Part shown: piece after piece, positions 40,912-49,307 of the stretch
How the letters are laid out: each line of letters opens with the position of its first letter
Position numbering within the stretch: the first letter of the stretch is position 1
Assembly: GCA_028704885.1 (NCBI GenBank)
Contig: JAQWEN010000001.1
Location: forward strand, 372,001 to 436,000
Direction: 5' to 3'
Length of the DNA stretch: 64,000 nt
Origin: Candidatus Shapirobacteria bacterium
Lineage (GTDB): Bacteria > Patescibacteria > Microgenomatia > UBA12405
Position numbers and translations under genes: made by a program
Notes under the pieces: model-generated
Databases searched by the model: none
What the model saw: the letters and a program-made list of their open reading frames with translations, nothing else
Told to the model about the DNA's origin: nothing

Positions 40912-41582
40912 AAATATTTATAATCGTGCCGGTTTACAATGAGGAAAACAGAGCAATAGAAACTATAAATGAGATTTTGCAAACAGATGGAAAATTAAAT
41001 GTAATAGTGGTGGATGATGGATCATCAGATAATTCATTAAAAATTTTAAAGAAAAAATTTAATGATAATAAAAAGGTAACTGTCTTAAATCATATAATTA
41101 ATCTTGGTAAAGGGGCGGCAATGAAGACTGGTTTGAAAATGGCATGGAAATTGGGTGGAGAGGCAGTGATTTTTGTGGATGCCGATGGTCAACACAACCC
41201 AAAATATTTACCAAAATTTATTGAAGAACTAGACAAGAATCCAATCGTGTTTGGTTATAGAGAATTAGATAAAAAGTCACCATGGATAAGGCGAAATGGT
41301 AATAGATTTGCTGGATGGTTAATTGAAATTTTATTTAATATTAAAAGAAAAGATTTACTTTGTGGATTTTTGGGATTTAGAAAAGAGGTATATAAAAAAA
41401 TTATTTGGAAATCGACTAGATATGGGATAGAAACAGAAATGGCAGCTAAAGTCGGACGCAGCAAAATCCCCTTTTCTGAAGTAAAAATTGATACAATTTA
41501 TATTGATAAATATAAAGGGGTAACAATTTTTGATGCTTTTAAAATTTTATTTAAAATCCCCTTTTGGTATGTTAGTAAGTAG
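40908..41582 (+). CDS. GT2 polyprenyl-phosphate glycosyltransferase (DPM1-like)
   Basis: A 224-residue GT-A protein. KIFIIVPVYNEENRAIETINEIL and VIVVDDGSSDNSL open it, then NLGKGAAMKTGLKMAWKLGGEAVIFVDADGQHNPKYLPKFI with the D-A-D metal site, and RNGNRFAGWLIEILFNIKRKDLLCGFLGFRKEVYKKI, the dolichol-phosphate-mannose-synthase-like pattern. It lacks C-terminal membrane helices. It likely supplies the GT39-like partner upstream. Its last codons and stop lie in the word array that precedes the four-helix-bundle gene. Confidence 0.88.
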   Translation: MKIFIIVPVYNEENRAIETINEILQTDGKLNVIVVDDGSSDNSLKILKKKFNDNKKVTVLNHIINLGKGAAMKTGLKMAWKLGGEAVIFVDADGQHNPKYLPKFIEELDKNPIVFGYRELDKKSPWIRRNGNRFAGWLIEILFNIKRKDLLCGFLGFRKEVYKKIIWKSTRYGIETEMAAKVGRSKIPFSEVKIDTIYIDKYKGVTIFDAFKILFKIPFWYVSK

Positions 41583-41612
41583 AAAGTTATCAAGTAGAAA
41601 GTAGAAAGAAAA
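41574..41612. repeat. AGTAGAA-type word array, 5' side of four-helix-bundle gene A
   Basis: Words GTAGAAA, GTTATCAA, GTAGAAA, GTAGAAA (7-8 bases each) run from the end of the GT2 gene up to 4 bases before the GTG start of the four-helix-bundle gene. Read in reverse complement, the array on the other side of the gene (41955-41990) has the same kind of words (AGTATAA, AGTTAAA, AGTTATAA), so gene A is bordered by inverted arrays. Confidence 0.72.
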
Positions 41613-41616
41613 TAAA

Positions 41617-41961
41617 GTGAAAATAGAAAAATTTGAAGATTTAGTTTGTTGGAAGAAATCTCAGAGTTTTATTATTGAGATATATAAAGTTTTTAGTAGT
41701 TGTAAAGATTATTCCTTTAAAGATCAAATAGTTAGAGCAGCTGTTTCAATTTCAAATAATATTGCTGAAGGATTTGAAAGATTATCAAATAAAGATTTTA
41801 GAAAATTTTTATATATTTCAAAAGGATCATGTGGTGAAGTAAGATCGATGTTGTATTTATCAAAAGAGTTAAAATATGTTACAGAAGAAGAGTTTAATTT
41901 TTTGTATAATCAATCAATAGAAATTTCAAAAATTTTATCAGGTTTAATTAAATCTTTATAA
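41617..41961 (+). CDS. Four-helix-bundle protein, S23/IVP/Avd-like (copy A)
   Basis: A 114-residue helical protein of the 23S rRNA intervening-sequence protein family, which also holds Avd, the accessory protein of diversity-generating retroelements. Pattern: FEDLVCWKKSQSFIIEIYKVF, then FKDQIVRAAVSISNNIAEGFERLSNKDFRKFLYISKGSCGEVRSMLYLSKEL, with a final helix. IAEGF and F-x-x-F-L-x-x-[SA]-[KR]-G-S are the conserved core. GTG start. Word arrays abut both ends, and the TAA stop lies in the first downstream word. No rRNA or reverse transcriptase is nearby, so ribosome or DGR roles are not supported here. Function unknown. Confidence 0.88.
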   Translation: MKIEKFEDLVCWKKSQSFIIEIYKVFSSCKDYSFKDQIVRAAVSISNNIAEGFERLSNKDFRKFLYISKGSCGEVRSMLYLSKELKYVTEEEFNFLYNQSIEISKILSGLIKSL

Positions 41962-41990
41962 CTTTATACTTTTAACTTTATAACTAAACC
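41955..41990. repeat. ACTTTAT-type word array, 3' side of four-helix-bundle gene A
   Basis: Words ACTTTAT, ACTTTTA, ACTTTATA, ACTAAACC follow the last sense codon; the stop codon of the four-helix-bundle gene is inside the first word and the array ends exactly at the ATG of the next gene. It is the inverted counterpart of the array at 41574-41612. Confidence 0.72.
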
Positions 41991-42317
41991 ATGAACATAA
42001 TTACTCTACAAATAATACTATTCGCATTTGCCATATTTATGGCTTATTCTTTGTTTTTACATTGGAAAAAGAAAAATATTTCTAATAATTTATTCTTTTT
42101 TTGGATATGTATTTTTTCTTTGTTTATATTTATAACTTTTTTTCCAAAAATACTTGAACCACTATTAAAAGAATTATTTCTTGTAAGGGTAATGGATTTG
42201 GGAATGATTGGGACTTTTATGATTTTAACCTATGTATCGATTGAAAATAATATTAAGATCAAGAATTTGGAAGAAAAAATGGAAAAATTGGTTAGAAAAA
42301 TTTCTTTAAAAAAATAA
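41991..42317 (+). CDS. DUF2304 family membrane protein
   Basis: A 108-residue protein with three helices (about residues 3-24, 34-55 and 64-84) and a charged coiled-coil tail (IKIKNLEEKMEKLVRKISLKK). The YVSIENNIKIKNLEEKMEKLVR end is the usual DUF2304 tail. The family often accompanies GT2 polyprenyl-phosphate glycosyltransferases in surface glycan loci, and here the GT2 gene at 40908 would be its direct neighbour but for the four-helix-bundle gene and its arrays between them. That suggests the latter was inserted later. Function unknown. Confidence 0.8.
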   Translation: MNIITLQIILFAFAIFMAYSLFLHWKKKNISNNLFFFWICIFSLFIFITFFPKILEPLLKELFLVRVMDLGMIGTFMILTYVSIENNIKIKNLEEKMEKLVRKISLKK

Positions 42318-42323
42318 AAAAAT

Positions 42324-43352
42324 ATGAAAAAACAAATAAGTTTTAAAAATAAAACATTGCTTATTACTGGTGGAACAGGTTCTTTTGGTAATAAAATGCT
42401 GCGATATTTTTTAAACAATACTGATATTGGAGAAATTCGTATTTTTAGTCGAGATGAAGAAAAACAAGATAGAATGCGCAATGAACTTTGCGATTCAAAA
42501 CTGAAGTTTATTATTGGTGATGTACGTGATTATGAAAGTATAAATAGGGCTATGTCTGGGGTTGATTTTGTTTTTCATGCAGCAGCCTTAAAACAAGTAC
42601 CTTCTTGTGAGTTTTTTCCAATGGAAGCGGTTAGAACTAATATATTGGGGGCAAATAATGTTTTAAATGCAGCTGAAAATAATAAAGTCGGAAAGGTTGT
42701 AGTTTTGAGTACGGATAAAGCTGTTTATCCAGTAAATGCGATGGGTATGACAAAAGCGCTGATGGAAAAATTAATGATGGCAAAAGCAAGATCAGTGGAT
42801 CACAGTCAAACAACTTTTTGTGCGACTAGATATGGAAATGTGATGGCCTCAAGAGGTTCAGTTATTCCCCTTTTTATAAAACAGATTAAAGAAAATAAAG
42901 ATATTACAGTGACAGATCCAAACATGACAAGATTTTTAATGTCATTAGATGAATCAGTAAAATTAGTTCTTTATGCTTATGAAAATGCTGAAAGTGGAGA
43001 TATTTTTGTCCAAAAGGCAGCAGCATCAACAATAATGGATTTAGCATTAGCAGTACAAAAGATTTTTGATGCTAAAAATAAAATTAGAATTATAGGTTCA
43101 CGTCATGGTGAAAAGTTATACGAAACACTAGTTAATCGTGAAGAAATGGCAAAGGCTGAAGATTTAGGAGGTTTTTTCAGAATTCCAGTTGATGGTCGTG
43201 ATTTGAATTATTCAAAATATATAAGCCAGGGTGATAAAGAGATTTCAAAAGAGGAAGATTATACTTCTCATAATACAAAAAGACTTACTGTTGATGAAAT
43301 AGTTGATAAATTATTGACTCTTGATTACATTAAAAACGAATTAAAAATTTAA
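42324..43352 (+). CDS. capE: UDP-N-acetylglucosamine 4,6-dehydratase/5-epimerase (CapE/FnlA/WbjB)
   Basis: First enzyme of UDP-L-FucNAc synthesis; an SDR enzyme removing water from UDP-GlcNAc with C5 epimerisation. LLITGGTGSFGNKMLRYFL is the NAD(P) loop. IFSRDEEKQDRMRNEL, AAALKQVPSCEFFPMEAVRTNILGANNVLNAA and STDKAVYPVNAMGMTKALMEKL are family patterns; the catalytic Tyr of Y-x3-K is Met (MGMTK), which is normal for this subfamily. At 342 residues it has the usual length. Together with the next two genes it forms a complete pathway in order. Confidence 0.92.
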   Translation: MKKQISFKNKTLLITGGTGSFGNKMLRYFLNNTDIGEIRIFSRDEEKQDRMRNELCDSKLKFIIGDVRDYESINRAMSGVDFVFHAAALKQVPSCEFFPMEAVRTNILGANNVLNAAENNKVGKVVVLSTDKAVYPVNAMGMTKALMEKLMMAKARSVDHSQTTFCATRYGNVMASRGSVIPLFIKQIKENKDITVTDPNMTRFLMSLDESVKLVLYAYENAESGDIFVQKAAASTIMDLALAVQKIFDAKNKIRIIGSRHGEKLYETLVNREEMAKAEDLGGFFRIPVDGRDLNYSKYISQGDKEISKEEDYTSHNTKRLTVDEIVDKLLTLDYIKNELKI

Positions 43353-43357
43353 GTTGA

Positions 43358-44470
43358 ATGATGAAAATATTAGTAACTGGTTCGAGTGGATTTGTAGGAA
43401 AAAATTTAGTGGCAGAATTAAAAAATAAGGGATATAACGAAATATTTGAATTTAATAAAGAGACAGATAAATCATTACTAGATCAATATACAAAAGATTG
43501 TGATTTTGTTTTTCATTTGGCTGGTGCTAATCGGCCTAAAGATGAAAAAGAATTTATGTCAGATAATTTTGAATTTACATCTGAGCTGTTAAATTTACTT
43601 AAGAAAAATAATAATAAATCACCAGTGTTAATTACTTCATCTATTCAAGCTGAAATTAATAATCCTTATGGACTTAGCAAGAAAGCAGCAGAAGATTTGT
43701 TGTTTGATTATGGTAATAAAAATAAAGTTAATGTTTATGTCTACAGACTTCCAAATTTATTTGGAAAATGGAGCAAAGCTAATTACAACACAGTTGTGGC
43801 AACATATTGCTACAATATTGCTAGAAATCTGGATATACAAATAAGTGATCCGCTTGTAGAATTAAAGTTTTGTTATATAGATGATGTACTTGATGAATTT
43901 TTAAGGGCTTTAAATGATAACCCCACAAAAGAATTACAATTCTGTATTGTTCCAATAATTTATAAAATTAAATTAGGTGATTTGGCAAATAGAATAAATA
44001 AGTTTAAAGATAGTAGAAAAGATCTAAGTATTCCTGACATGAACGATGAATTGACTAAAAAACTTTATAGTACTTATTTGAGCTTTTTGCCTGAGGATGG
44101 TTTTTCTTATGATTTAAAAATGAATATTGATGATAGAGGATCTTTTACAGAATTTGTAAAGACTTTTGGTCAAGGTCAATTTTCTGTTAATATATCAAAA
44201 CCAGGAATTACGAAAGGAAATCATTGGCATCATACTAAAAATGAAAAATTTCTAGTTGTTAACGGAGAAGGAATTATTAAATTTAGAAAAATAAACGAAA
44301 ATACGGTTTTAGAATACAAAGTTAGTGATAAAAAATTACAGGTAATTGATATACCTGTGGGATATACTCATTCTATTGTAAACACTGGTAAGATAGATTT
44401 AGTTACTATTATCTGGGTAAATGAATCTTTTGATATTAAAAAACCAGATACATTTTCAATGGAGGTTTAA
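43358..44470 (+). CDS. capF: Bifunctional reductase/epimerase with cupin domain (CapF/FnlB/WbjC)
   Basis: Second enzyme of UDP-L-FucNAc synthesis. N-terminal SDR domain: KILVTGSSGFVGKNLVAELKNKG, FHLAGANRPKDEKEF and NPYGLSKKAAEDLL with Y-x3-K. It ends near residue 240. The C-terminal cupin domain (about 245-370) has FVKTFGQGQFSVNISKPGITKGNHWHHTKNEKFLVVNGEG with its metal histidines, and PVGYTHSIVNTG. The SDR half reduces C4 and the cupin half epimerises C3. Two ATG codons in a row at the start; either may serve. Same operon as capE and capG with gaps of 5 and 3 bases. Confidence 0.92.
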   Translation: MMKILVTGSSGFVGKNLVAELKNKGYNEIFEFNKETDKSLLDQYTKDCDFVFHLAGANRPKDEKEFMSDNFEFTSELLNLLKKNNNKSPVLITSSIQAEINNPYGLSKKAAEDLLFDYGNKNKVNVYVYRLPNLFGKWSKANYNTVVATYCYNIARNLDIQISDPLVELKFCYIDDVLDEFLRALNDNPTKELQFCIVPIIYKIKLGDLANRINKFKDSRKDLSIPDMNDELTKKLYSTYLSFLPEDGFSYDLKMNIDDRGSFTEFVKTFGQGQFSVNISKPGITKGNHWHHTKNEKFLVVNGEGIIKFRKINENTVLEYKVSDKKLQVIDIPVGYTHSIVNTGKIDLVTIIWVNESFDIKKPDTFSMEV

Positions 44471-44473
44471 TTT

Positions 44474-45595
44474 ATGGAAAAACTTAAAGTGATGACAGTG
44501 GTCGGAACTAGACCAGAAATAATAAGATTATCAGCGGTGATCAAAAAGTTAGAAAAATCAGAAGCAATAGATCATATCCTTGTACATACTGGTCAAAATT
44601 ATGATTACGAACTTAATGAAATCTTTTTTAAAGATCTTAATTTGAAAAAACCTGATTATTTTCTTGACGCAGCGGCTGGAAATGCTATCGAAACTATTGG
44701 TAACATTTTAATCAAAATAGATTCTGTTTTGGAAGAAGTAAAACCTGATGCTTTTCTTATACTTGGAGATACAAACAGTTGTTTATGTGCCATAGCTGCC
44801 AAAAGAAGACATATACCAATATTTCATATGGAAGCGGGTAATAGATGTTTTGATCAAAGAGTACCTGAAGAAACAAACAGAAAAATAGTTGATCATATTT
44901 CTGATATTAATTTAACTTATAGCTCTATCGCTAGGGAATATTTATTAAAAGAAGGTTTACCGGCTGATAGAATAATTAAAATTGGTAGTCCGATGTTTGA
45001 AGTCATTGACTCGAAAAAAAGCGAAATTAAAAAATCTAATATTTTGAAAAAATTATCTTTAAAAGAAGGAAAGTATTTTGTAGTATCTGCTCATAGGGAA
45101 GAAAATATAAACATTGAAAATAATTTTTTGGATTTAATTGAAAGTTTAAATACGATAGCTGAAGAATTTAAATTGCCGATTATAGTCAGTACTCACCCAA
45201 GAACAAGAAAAATGATAGATTCTAAAGAAGTTGTTTTAAATCCATTAATTTCATTAATGAAACCACTTGGTTTTAACGATTATTTAAATCTTCAGATTAA
45301 TTCTAGAGCAGTGATTAGTGATAGTGGAACAATTAGTGAAGAATCTTCTATTCTTGGATTTAAGGCTCTTAATATAAGACAAGCCCATGAAAGACCTGAG
45401 GCCATGGAAGAAGCGGCTGTTATGATGGTTGGATTGAAAAAAGACAGAATATTACAAGGATTAAAAATACTTGAAACAGAAGATAAAGCTAGAATAGTTG
45501 CTGATTATAATATTCCCAACGTATCGGATAAAGTTTTGAAAATTATTTTGTCTTACACAGATTACGTGAACAGAGAAGTTTGGAAAAAGTTTTAA
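44474..45595 (+). CDS. capG: UDP-N-acetyl-L-talosamine/UDP-GlcNAc-type C2-epimerase (CapG/FnlC/WbjD)
   Basis: Third enzyme of UDP-L-FucNAc synthesis, a GT-B-like 2-epimerase. KVMTVVGTRPEIIRLSAVIKKLE and ILVHTGQNYDYELNEIFFKDL are the standard opening of the family; LGDTNSCLCAIAAKRRHIPIFHMEAGNRCFDQRVPEETNR is the CapG/WbjD-type core. SAHREENI and SDSGTISEESSILGFKALNIRQAHERPEA complete it. 373 residues. It ends in a 4-base tail-to-tail overlap with the WbuB-like gene on the other strand. Confidence 0.92.
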   Translation: MEKLKVMTVVGTRPEIIRLSAVIKKLEKSEAIDHILVHTGQNYDYELNEIFFKDLNLKKPDYFLDAAAGNAIETIGNILIKIDSVLEEVKPDAFLILGDTNSCLCAIAAKRRHIPIFHMEAGNRCFDQRVPEETNRKIVDHISDINLTYSSIAREYLLKEGLPADRIIKIGSPMFEVIDSKKSEIKKSNILKKLSLKEGKYFVVSAHREENINIENNFLDLIESLNTIAEEFKLPIIVSTHPRTRKMIDSKEVVLNPLISLMKPLGFNDYLNLQINSRAVISDSGTISEESSILGFKALNIRQAHERPEAMEEAAVMMVGLKKDRILQGLKILETEDKARIVADYNIPNVSDKVLKIILSYTDYVNREVWKKF

Positions 45596-46824
45596 TCAAA
45601 AATAAATTTAATTATTTTATCTATACTTTTGTTTCTTTCGAGATATTTGAAGTGATATTTTTGGGCGTTATTACAAAAATTTTTTATTTCTGTTTTGTCC
45701 ATTTTGTATAGAAGCACAATATTTTTATATAAAGAAAGACTATCTTCTGGATCGGAAACAAGACCACAATTTATTTTCTTAATTAATTTACTACTAGCTC
45801 CACTTACTGATGCCAGAATCGGTTTGGCAGCAGCAATATAAGAAGTTATTTTGGCTGGTATAGTTAATTCCAATAAATCACTTTTTGCTAGAGTAACCAA
45901 AAGGACATCAGCAATATTGGTGTATTTGGGAATATCTTCTTTTGGTTTTAAACCTTCAAAAATAAACATTTCTTTTAAATTATTTTTTTCTATTTCTTGT
46001 ATAAATGAAGATTTGGACATTCCATCTCCAACTATAATAAAACGTATTTTATCTTCATAACCATTTTTTTTAAGCAAAATGGCCGTATTGGTAATTGTTT
46101 CCAAGGATTGAGCAGGACTTAAGTTGCCAGTAAAAACTATATTAAAAAATTTGGAAAATCTGGATTCTAATTCTTTGTCTTTTTGGGGTGTCTCATAAAC
46201 TTTTTCGCAATATTGATAAACAGTCGTTATTTTATTTTCTGATTTATTAGTTCTATCTCTTAATAGAGTTTCCATTTCTGGAGAAACAGTTATAATTTTG
46301 TCGGTTTTTTTATAAAACCAAGTTGAGACATTAAAAGCTATTTTTTTCAGAGTTTTATTTTTTATTTTTAAGACAGAATATAGATTCTCTGGCCACAGGT
46401 CTAAAACATAAAATATAGTTTCTATTTTTTTTATTTTTCCTAAAATAATACCGGTAATTCCCATTAAAACTGGTGAAAGTTGATAGACAAATATTTTGTC
46501 ATATTTTTTAGTCAATAACCTTGGTAAGTGAAATAAACTGGCAATTGGGAAAGAGATATAATTTAAAAAAATCATTAAATTAGAGTTTCCTTTTCTGGGG
46601 ATTTCAAAAACACGATTAATCTTTACTTTATTATGAATTTCCTTTCTGTTTTTAAAATAAGAATAGCCATTAAAAAAAACACCAAGTGGGTAATTGGGAA
46701 TACCACATAAAACGTCTACTTCATATCCCCTTTCAATAAAACCTTCACACATATCTGTTATTCGAAAGTTTTCTGGCCAATAATGTTGACAAATTACTAA
46801 AATTTTTTTAGTTGTTTTTACCAT
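45592..46824 (-). CDS. GT4 glycosyltransferase, WbuB-like (putative L-FucNAc transferase)
   Basis: A 410-residue GT-B enzyme. KKILVICQHYWPENFRITDMCEGFIERGYEVDVLCGIPNYP is the WbuB-type opening, and the donor half has FNIVFTGNLSPAQSLETI and the E-x-x-I-P-A-K region TIPAKITSYIAAAKPILAS, where the usual E-x7-E is replaced by P-A-K. In E. coli O26 and related loci WbuB follows fnlABC and transfers L-FucNAc. Here capEFG is adjacent but convergent. The L-FucNAc donor is therefore likely, not proven. Confidence 0.8.
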   Translation of the reverse strand: MVKTTKKILVICQHYWPENFRITDMCEGFIERGYEVDVLCGIPNYPLGVFFNGYSYFKNRKEIHNKVKINRVFEIPRKGNSNLMIFLNYISFPIASLFHLPRLLTKKYDKIFVYQLSPVLMGITGIILGKIKKIETIFYVLDLWPENLYSVLKIKNKTLKKIAFNVSTWFYKKTDKIITVSPEMETLLRDRTNKSENKITTVYQYCEKVYETPQKDKELESRFSKFFNIVFTGNLSPAQSLETITNTAILLKKNGYEDKIRFIIVGDGMSKSSFIQEIEKNNLKEMFIFEGLKPKEDIPKYTNIADVLLVTLAKSDLLELTIPAKITSYIAAAKPILASVSGASSKLIKKINCGLVSDPEDSLSLYKNIVLLYKMDKTEIKNFCNNAQKYHFKYLERNKSIDKIIKFIFD

Positions 46825-46850
46825 GTTTTTGAAGTATTAATTTGTCAAAG

Positions 46851-47201
46851 TTAATAGCTAGCTTTATCTCTTACAGTATTTATCGCAATTGCAGTTTTTA
46901 GACCTCTCGGTTTTTCATCGTTAATTAGGATTCTTTCTCCAGTTGGAAGATTAAATATTATTTGATTATATTTAATCTTATACTTTTTAAGTGAATTTAA
47001 AGTTAAATCTCTGTATTTTTCTTCACGTGCAGTTAATAAAATTAAACAATCATCCTTACCTATTTTTTTTAAAAGTTTTTTTATTCCTGGAACTAATTTA
47101 TCCTTATTATGCTCTAAATAATTATTATGAATAAAAATTACACCGTCTATATCTATTAACCATGTTTTATTTAAATCTGAAAGATTGTCTAGTTGATTCA
47201 T
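46851..47201 (-). CDS. Small HAD-superfamily phosphatase-like protein
   Basis: A 116-residue HAD core. The nucleophile motif is WLIDIDGVIF (Asp17, Asp19), motif II is LILLTARE (Thr about 57), and the metal motif is ILINDEKPRG (Asp about 94). No cap domain is present. Such minimal HAD proteins (KdsC- or capsule-phosphatase-like) remove phosphate from sugar phosphates. The last base of its start region overlaps the SIS gene by 4 bases, and it belongs to the block of four genes that probably make and use an activated sugar. Substrate unknown. Confidence 0.8.
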   Translation of the reverse strand: MNQLDNLSDLNKTWLIDIDGVIFIHNNYLEHNKDKLVPGIKKLLKKIGKDDCLILLTAREEKYRDLTLNSLKKYKIKYNQIIFNLPTGERILINDEKPRGLKTAIAINTVRDKASY

Positions 47202-47794
47202 ATTTCTTTTATTTTTAAAAGTTTTTCTCCTATGGCCCCACCAGGATGATTTCTTTTGACAACTGTAAGTGGAATGTTCTGTTTTTCTATTAAAGCCATG
47301 GCTAAAGATTGAAGGAATACAAGAAAAAGGACGGTTGAATTATTTGGAAGAAGATTCCATGGGTCTCCTTCTTCTGATAAGCTAAAAGTAATTGTTTTAT
47401 CAACAAGTTTTTCAGTTTTTGAAGATTTATTACATGTTAGAAGCCAATTTTGAGATTTGAAGCTTTTTATTAATTTTGCCAAATGAACAGTTTCTTCTGT
47501 ATTTCCACTTTTTGAGAGTAGAATAACTAGATCACCATCTTCTATAACGCCTAGGTCGCCATGAACGGCAGAATTTGTATTCATGAAATATCCCTTAATC
47601 CCAATTGAATTTAGTGTTCCATTAAACTTTTCGCAGATTGGTGCATTTTTACCCAAACCACTAGAGATTATCTTTTTACCTGATTTTATGGTTTTTACAC
47701 ACTCTTCAAGTAAAATGTTGGCATTTTTTGAGTCGAAGGAATTATATATTTGAGACAAAGTATCAATTTGTTGTTTGAAGTGTTTTTTTATCAT
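47198..47794 (-). CDS. SIS-domain sugar-phosphate isomerase, KdsD/KpsF/GutQ-like
   Basis: A 198-residue SIS domain. IISSGLGKNAPICEKFNGTLNSIG, AVHGDLGVIEDGDLVILLSKSGNTEET and NHPGGAIGEKL match the arabinose-5-phosphate isomerase family (KdsD: ...HGDLGM..., ...SNSGET..., FHPGGALG). The regulatory CBS domains of KdsD/KpsF are absent. I chose the ATG giving MIKKHFKQQ; the longer frame back to 47848 lies inside the upstream gene. With this start it overlaps that gene by 32 bases. It would turn ribulose-5-phosphate into arabinose-5-phosphate or a related pair. No KdsA or KdsB is present, so Kdo itself is not supported. Confidence 0.82.
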   Translation of the reverse strand: MIKKHFKQQIDTLSQIYNSFDSKNANILLEECVKTIKSGKKIISSGLGKNAPICEKFNGTLNSIGIKGYFMNTNSAVHGDLGVIEDGDLVILLSKSGNTEETVHLAKLIKSFKSQNWLLTCNKSSKTEKLVDKTITFSLSEEGDPWNLLPNNSTVLFLVFLQSLAMALIEKQNIPLTVVKRNHPGGAIGEKLLKIKEI

Positions 47795-49307
47795 AAAAAT
47801 TTTGTAACCAATAGCTACCATTATAGAAGGCACCCAAGATTGAGTCAATGTTGTCCCAAGTGTATGTGGTTAAAGAAAGCCAAATAATTGCATGGAAAAA
47901 TCGAATTTTATCTTTATTAGAATTTGTTAGTTCAAAAAAATAATCTTCCAATGATTCCCAATTATTTGATTTAATTTCAAGTTGTACTTTTTCATTATTA
48001 ATTTCTAATTTAAAATTTTTAACATTAAATTGATCGTAGTTTCCAATCAGAGAGTAATATACTTTTGCCCAGTCATAATCAATATCCCCAAAAATTTTAC
48101 TGCTGCCATAATAACCTCTTGGATCGATAATGTATGTTTTATTTTGTTTAGAATTATAAAGTGTATTGGAAAAAGTCAAATCACCGTGAATTGGAAAATA
48201 TTTTTTGGGATAAAAATTATCTATTGTTTTTTCAATTAAATCCCAGTTTTTAAAAACGTTAAGGCATTTTTTTTGGTTAATAATAAAAAAATCAGATTCA
48301 ATATTTGGAATAAGGTTCTTAATCGTATTTAATCTATCAAATGTTTTTCCAATGATGGCTTGATAATCGTTTTCTTTATTTGAAAAAACTGGTGGAAATG
48401 ATTGGTGAATTTTATTCAGAAATAAGATAATTTTTTGTAAAATTTCTTTTTTATTTTTGTCTGTTAATTTAACATAAAGGAAGAGAGAATCTCCATTTAT
48501 CCTCTGCATTGTTAAGGGGTTATATTTTAATATTTTAGGGATAAAGTCGTATTTAAATTTTTCAAACTTTTTATAAAAATTTTTTTCATTCAAAGCCACT
48601 TTTTTTCCTTGTTGATCCAACGGCTTTTTAATAATTATATTTTTTTGTTTGATAATTTGATTGAAAGGTCTAACTGGTGGATAATTTTTTTGAATTTTTA
48701 AATACTTTTCTAAAGTACCTACTTCATGAGTATTTATTAGTTTGAGTGGTTTAAACTTTAATTTTTCTTCTTTTAGAAATCTGACAAATTCACCATTTTG
48801 AGGTAAATTATTTAATTCATTTTTATCTTTGAAAATAAAAAAACCAGCTACTCCGTTTTTTTTACTTTTATTTTCGCTTAAGTAATTTTTATAAAATCTC
48901 CATCGACAAGTAAAACTCTGCGATAATCCAATGTAATTATTAATAGAGATCTTGGTTGTAAATGGTTTTCCAGTAAAAAGTAAATCACTCCAAGTAATAA
49001 TAAATGATTCTTTTTTTGGTATTAATTTAAGAGCTTCGTTTATTCCTGCACAAGTACCTTTTTCTTCTGAAGTTACTATTTGATAATCTATATCTTTTGC
49101 AAATATGTTTAAATATTTTTTTAATACATCTCTTTTATAATCGGCAATAATTATGAATTTTGCATTTTTAAAATTATCAAAGGTATGGAAAATGATTGGC
49201 TTACCAATAATAGAAACGAGACATTTGGGTTTATTATGAGTAAGATGTTCTAATCTTGTCCCCAACCCTCCAGCTTGAATAATTACAAATTTAATATTGT
49301 TTTTCAT
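47763..49307 (-). CDS. Fusion of sugar nucleotidyltransferase and APH/choline-kinase-like kinase
   Basis: A 514-residue two-domain protein. Residues 1-205 are a nucleotidyltransferase: FVIIQAGGLGTRLEHLTHNKPKCLVSIIGKPII with the G-G-x-G-T-R-x loop and WSDLLF. Residues about 215-510 are a protein-kinase-like small-molecule kinase: the catalytic loop FPIHGDLTFSNTLY (His374, Asp376, Asn381) and metal site YIIDPRGYYG (Asp395). The pair could phosphorylate a sugar or other alcohol at C1 and activate it with a nucleotide. The neighbouring SIS and HAD genes suit a pentose or heptose pathway, while the domain pair also recalls LicA/LicC of phosphocholine addition. Substrate open. Confidence 0.8.
   Translation of the reverse strand: MKNNIKFVIIQAGGLGTRLEHLTHNKPKCLVSIIGKPIIFHTFDNFKNAKFIIIADYKRDVLKKYLNIFAKDIDYQIVTSEEKGTCAGINEALKLIPKKESFIITWSDLLFTGKPFTTKISINNYIGLSQSFTCRWRFYKNYLSENKSKKNGVAGFFIFKDKNELNNLPQNGEFVRFLKEEKLKFKPLKLINTHEVGTLEKYLKIQKNYPPVRPFNQIIKQKNIIIKKPLDQQGKKVALNEKNFYKKFEKFKYDFIPKILKYNPLTMQRINGDSLFLYVKLTDKNKKEILQKIILFLNKIHQSFPPVFSNKENDYQAIIGKTFDRLNTIKNLIPNIESDFFIINQKKCLNVFKNWDLIEKTIDNFYPKKYFPIHGDLTFSNTLYNSKQNKTYIIDPRGYYGSSKIFGDIDYDWAKVYYSLIGNYDQFNVKNFKLEINNEKVQLEIKSNNWESLEDYFFELTNSNKDKIRFFHAIIWLSLTTYTWDNIDSILGAFYNGSYWLQNFYDKKTLQTTN

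Noticed and set aside
41617..41961. Diversity-generating retroelement, because the protein is Avd-like
   Set aside because: No reverse transcriptase gene, no template/variable repeat pair and no C-type-lectin target were seen anywhere in the window.
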